Assembly (NCBI GenBank): GCA_003567575.1 | Contig: PWZG01000174.1 | Coordinates: 1 to 7,184, forward strand | Direction of reading: 5' to 3' | DNA from: PVC group bacterium | GTDB taxonomy: Bacteria > Verrucomicrobiota > Kiritimatiellia > CAIKKV01 > PXCX01 | DNA length: 7,184 nt | In this document: one piece after another, positions 6,451 through 7,184 of the stretch | How the letters are laid out: every line of letters starts with the position of its first letter | How positions within the stretch are numbered: position 1 is the first letter of the stretch | Notes under the pieces: generated by a model | Databases searched by the model: none | Seen by the model: the letters and a program-made list of their open reading frames with translations, nothing else | Told to the model about the DNA's origin: nothing | Position numbers and translations under genes: made by a program

Positions 6451-6930
6451 GCGTATGATATCGAACTGGTCGTCGATTCCGTGATGATGCCGCCGCTACG
6501 CCGGGAATGGCAGGAAACGCAAACGATTATCGACCGTCTTTCCAATAATTCCGCTGAACTCTTAACTCCGAACACTGAACACACCTGGACGAAAAGACCT
6601 TTTCGGACAGGCTCTAGCTAAATCATTTCTCTTAATGTCCGCAACATCCGGGTTTTCGCGCTTGACCCGTCATTCTGAAAGGTACGGAATGGATAAAGCG
6701 AATGGTTTGCCGGTTCCGTCCGATCTCATGGGGCGGATACAAACATTTACTCGAAAAGCGAATAAATTCGCCGGTTCTGCGTCTAATGGATAAGGACAAC
6801 CATATCGGCAACACCAATAGTTGACACGCCGCCGGAATGTTATCCGAACAGATGAACATGAAAAACGAACGAGGGTTAGGCCGACTAACCAATGGCGGCA
6901 GCCTGCCTTGAAACGGTAATGACGCTCGGA
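6451..6930. other. Gene-poor spacer downstream of tRNA-Leu
   Basis: No gene can be supported in these 480 bp. A frame running out of the tRNA to 6621 has a protein-like stretch (PPLRREWQETQTIIDRLSNN) but no ribosome-binding site and no recognised family; it could be the tail of a lost gene. A minus-strand frame (6632-6892) has no motif. Structural marks are a 16-bp palindrome CGAAAAG-AC-CTTTTCG (6590-6605), a 6-bp hairpin GGTTAG/CTAACC (6874-6890) without a T-tract, and an imperfect direct repeat (6695-6720 and 6755-6783). Confidence 0.45.
6695..6783 (+). repeat. Imperfect direct repeat, two copies 60 bp apart
   Basis: AAAGCGAAT, a 5-6 nt variable part, GCCGGTTC and then GTC recur at 6695-6720 and 6755-6783. 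Copy 2 has small insertions (TTC for T before GCCGGTTC, and TGC for C after it). The spacing is 60 bp from start to start. It may be a decayed duplication or a pair of binding sites. Only two copies are present. Confidence 0.35.
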
Positions 6931-7077
6931 TTACATCTCTTGCGTTCCAGCGCCTCCGACCTCAAGTCCCTCACGCATTTTCTGCCGGATCCTGTCTCGC
7001 AACCGCTTGAGACTCAACACCGTGACGTCCGGTTGCCATGAAAGAACCCAGCGCACCGGTTCATTCCGATGACATAC
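6931..7077 (-). pseudogene. Remnant of a second WYL-family regulator (WCX C-terminus)
   Basis: On the minus strand, ending at TAA 6931-6933, the frame reads EPVRWVLSWQPDVTVLSLK and then RLRDRIRQKMREGLE. This is the typical end of a WYL/WCX regulator: a tryptophan strand, then a beta strand, then the final amphipathic helix. It shares the exact string RWVLSW with the intact regulator at 169-1158. Just upstream, in a different frame (7088-7059), lies HGNLYVIGMN, which resembles the WYL strand HGEWYVFGVH of the intact gene. The roughly 95 residues that should separate the two are missing, so the gene seems collapsed by an internal deletion with loss of frame. No HTH domain is visible in the window. 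It is not functional as it stands. Confidence 0.6.
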
Positions 7078-7082
7078 AAGTT

Positions 7083-7184
7083 GCCATGACCTTACGTCAC
7101 TCGTATGCGGTCCATTGCCTGGAAAACGGGGCGTCCATCCGGGCCGTCCAGGAGGCGCTCGGCCACCTGGACATCCGCACCACC
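7083..7184 (+). pseudogene. Tyrosine recombinase box-II fragment, 5'-truncated and running off the window
   Basis: The frame reads AMTLRHSYAVHCLENGAS and then IRAVQEALGHLDIRTT at the window edge. This is the box II region of XerC/IntI-like tyrosine recombinases, with the HxxR Arg in TLRH and the LGH histidine. The Tyr nucleophile would follow a few residues past 7184. The sequence before 7083 has no recombinase similarity and meets a TGA at 7023-7025. The His of HxxR is replaced by Met, so the break falls exactly at this motif. It abuts the antisense WYL remnant. The class differs from the integrase at 2581-3364. Confidence 0.75.

Noticed and set aside
6590..6605. Palindrome CGAAAAG-AC-CTTTTCG as a terminator for tRNA-Leu
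   Set aside because: A two-base loop is too tight for an RNA hairpin, no T-tract follows, and it is 140 bp from the tRNA.
6399..6621. Open frames on both strands through the tRNA-Leu end
   Set aside because: They are generated by the tRNA sequence. The plus-strand tail to 6621 looks somewhat protein-like but lacks a start signal and a family match.
6632..6892. 86-codon minus-strand open frame
   Set aside because: There is no motif, no convincing ribosome-binding site, and it spans a direct repeat and a hairpin.
7083..7184. Idea that this fragment is the missing C-terminal half of the integrase at 2581-3364, moved by inversion
   Set aside because: The two belong to different recombinase types (XerC/IntI-like LGHLDIRTT here, a GLYTGQRLGDL island integrase there), and the core genes lie between them in intact order.
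1..7184. CRISPR array
   Set aside because: No set of three or more regularly spaced direct repeats was seen anywhere in the window.

Overview
The window reads as a stretch of Gram-negative bacterial chromosome in which a short core block (about 3517-6450) is flanked on both sides by mobile-element debris. The core block holds glucose-6-phosphate isomerase (pgi), an RdgC-like DNA-binding protein and a tRNA-Leu(UAG) with an encoded CCA tail. Sampled core lines run near 58% GC. The broken integrase at 2581-3364 resembles, from memory, a type common in Verrucomicrobiota/Lentisphaerota/Kiritimatiellota genomes. A PVC-superphylum host is therefore my tentative guess; a proteobacterium cannot be excluded from sequence alone.

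Left accessory region (1-3516). A putative promoter (86-114) precedes a two-gene operon. The first gene is a 329-residue HTH-WYL-WCX transcriptional regulator (169-1158). The second, 16 bp downstream with a near-perfect Shine-Dalgarno, is a 263-residue protein that I read as a divergent member of the uracil-DNA-glycosylase superfamily (1175-1966), based on a GLNPG motif, a PHLSR motif and the order of the other conserved strands. About 600 bp without a convincing gene follow, containing a strong imperfect inverted repeat (2408-2431 / 2536-2558). Next comes a tyrosine-integrase pseudogene on the minus strand (2581-3364), broken by a frameshift and an in-frame stop and lacking the second half of its catalytic domain. 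Its promoter still looks intact (3400-3428), with a perfect palindrome over the expected start of transcription. A tRNA 3'-end fragment (3488-3516) marks the probable right attachment site of the island. The intact tRNA and the left end should lie before position 1.

Core region (3517-6450). pgi (3603-5246) and the RdgC-like gene (5251-6351) are 4 bp apart and probably co-transcribed. tRNA-Leu follows 14 bp later.

Right accessory region (6451-7184). About 480 bp downstream of the tRNA show no gene. The end of the window holds two abutting gene remnants: the C-terminus of a second WYL-family regulator on the minus strand and the box-II part of a tyrosine recombinase on the plus strand, which runs off the window.

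Most interesting hypothesis: the WYL regulator plus UDG-fold glycosylase-like protein, sitting on a tRNA-integrated island with a dead integrase, has the architecture expected of a small regulated anti-phage or DNA-modification-sensing module. This is an inference from architecture and motifs and has not been shown.
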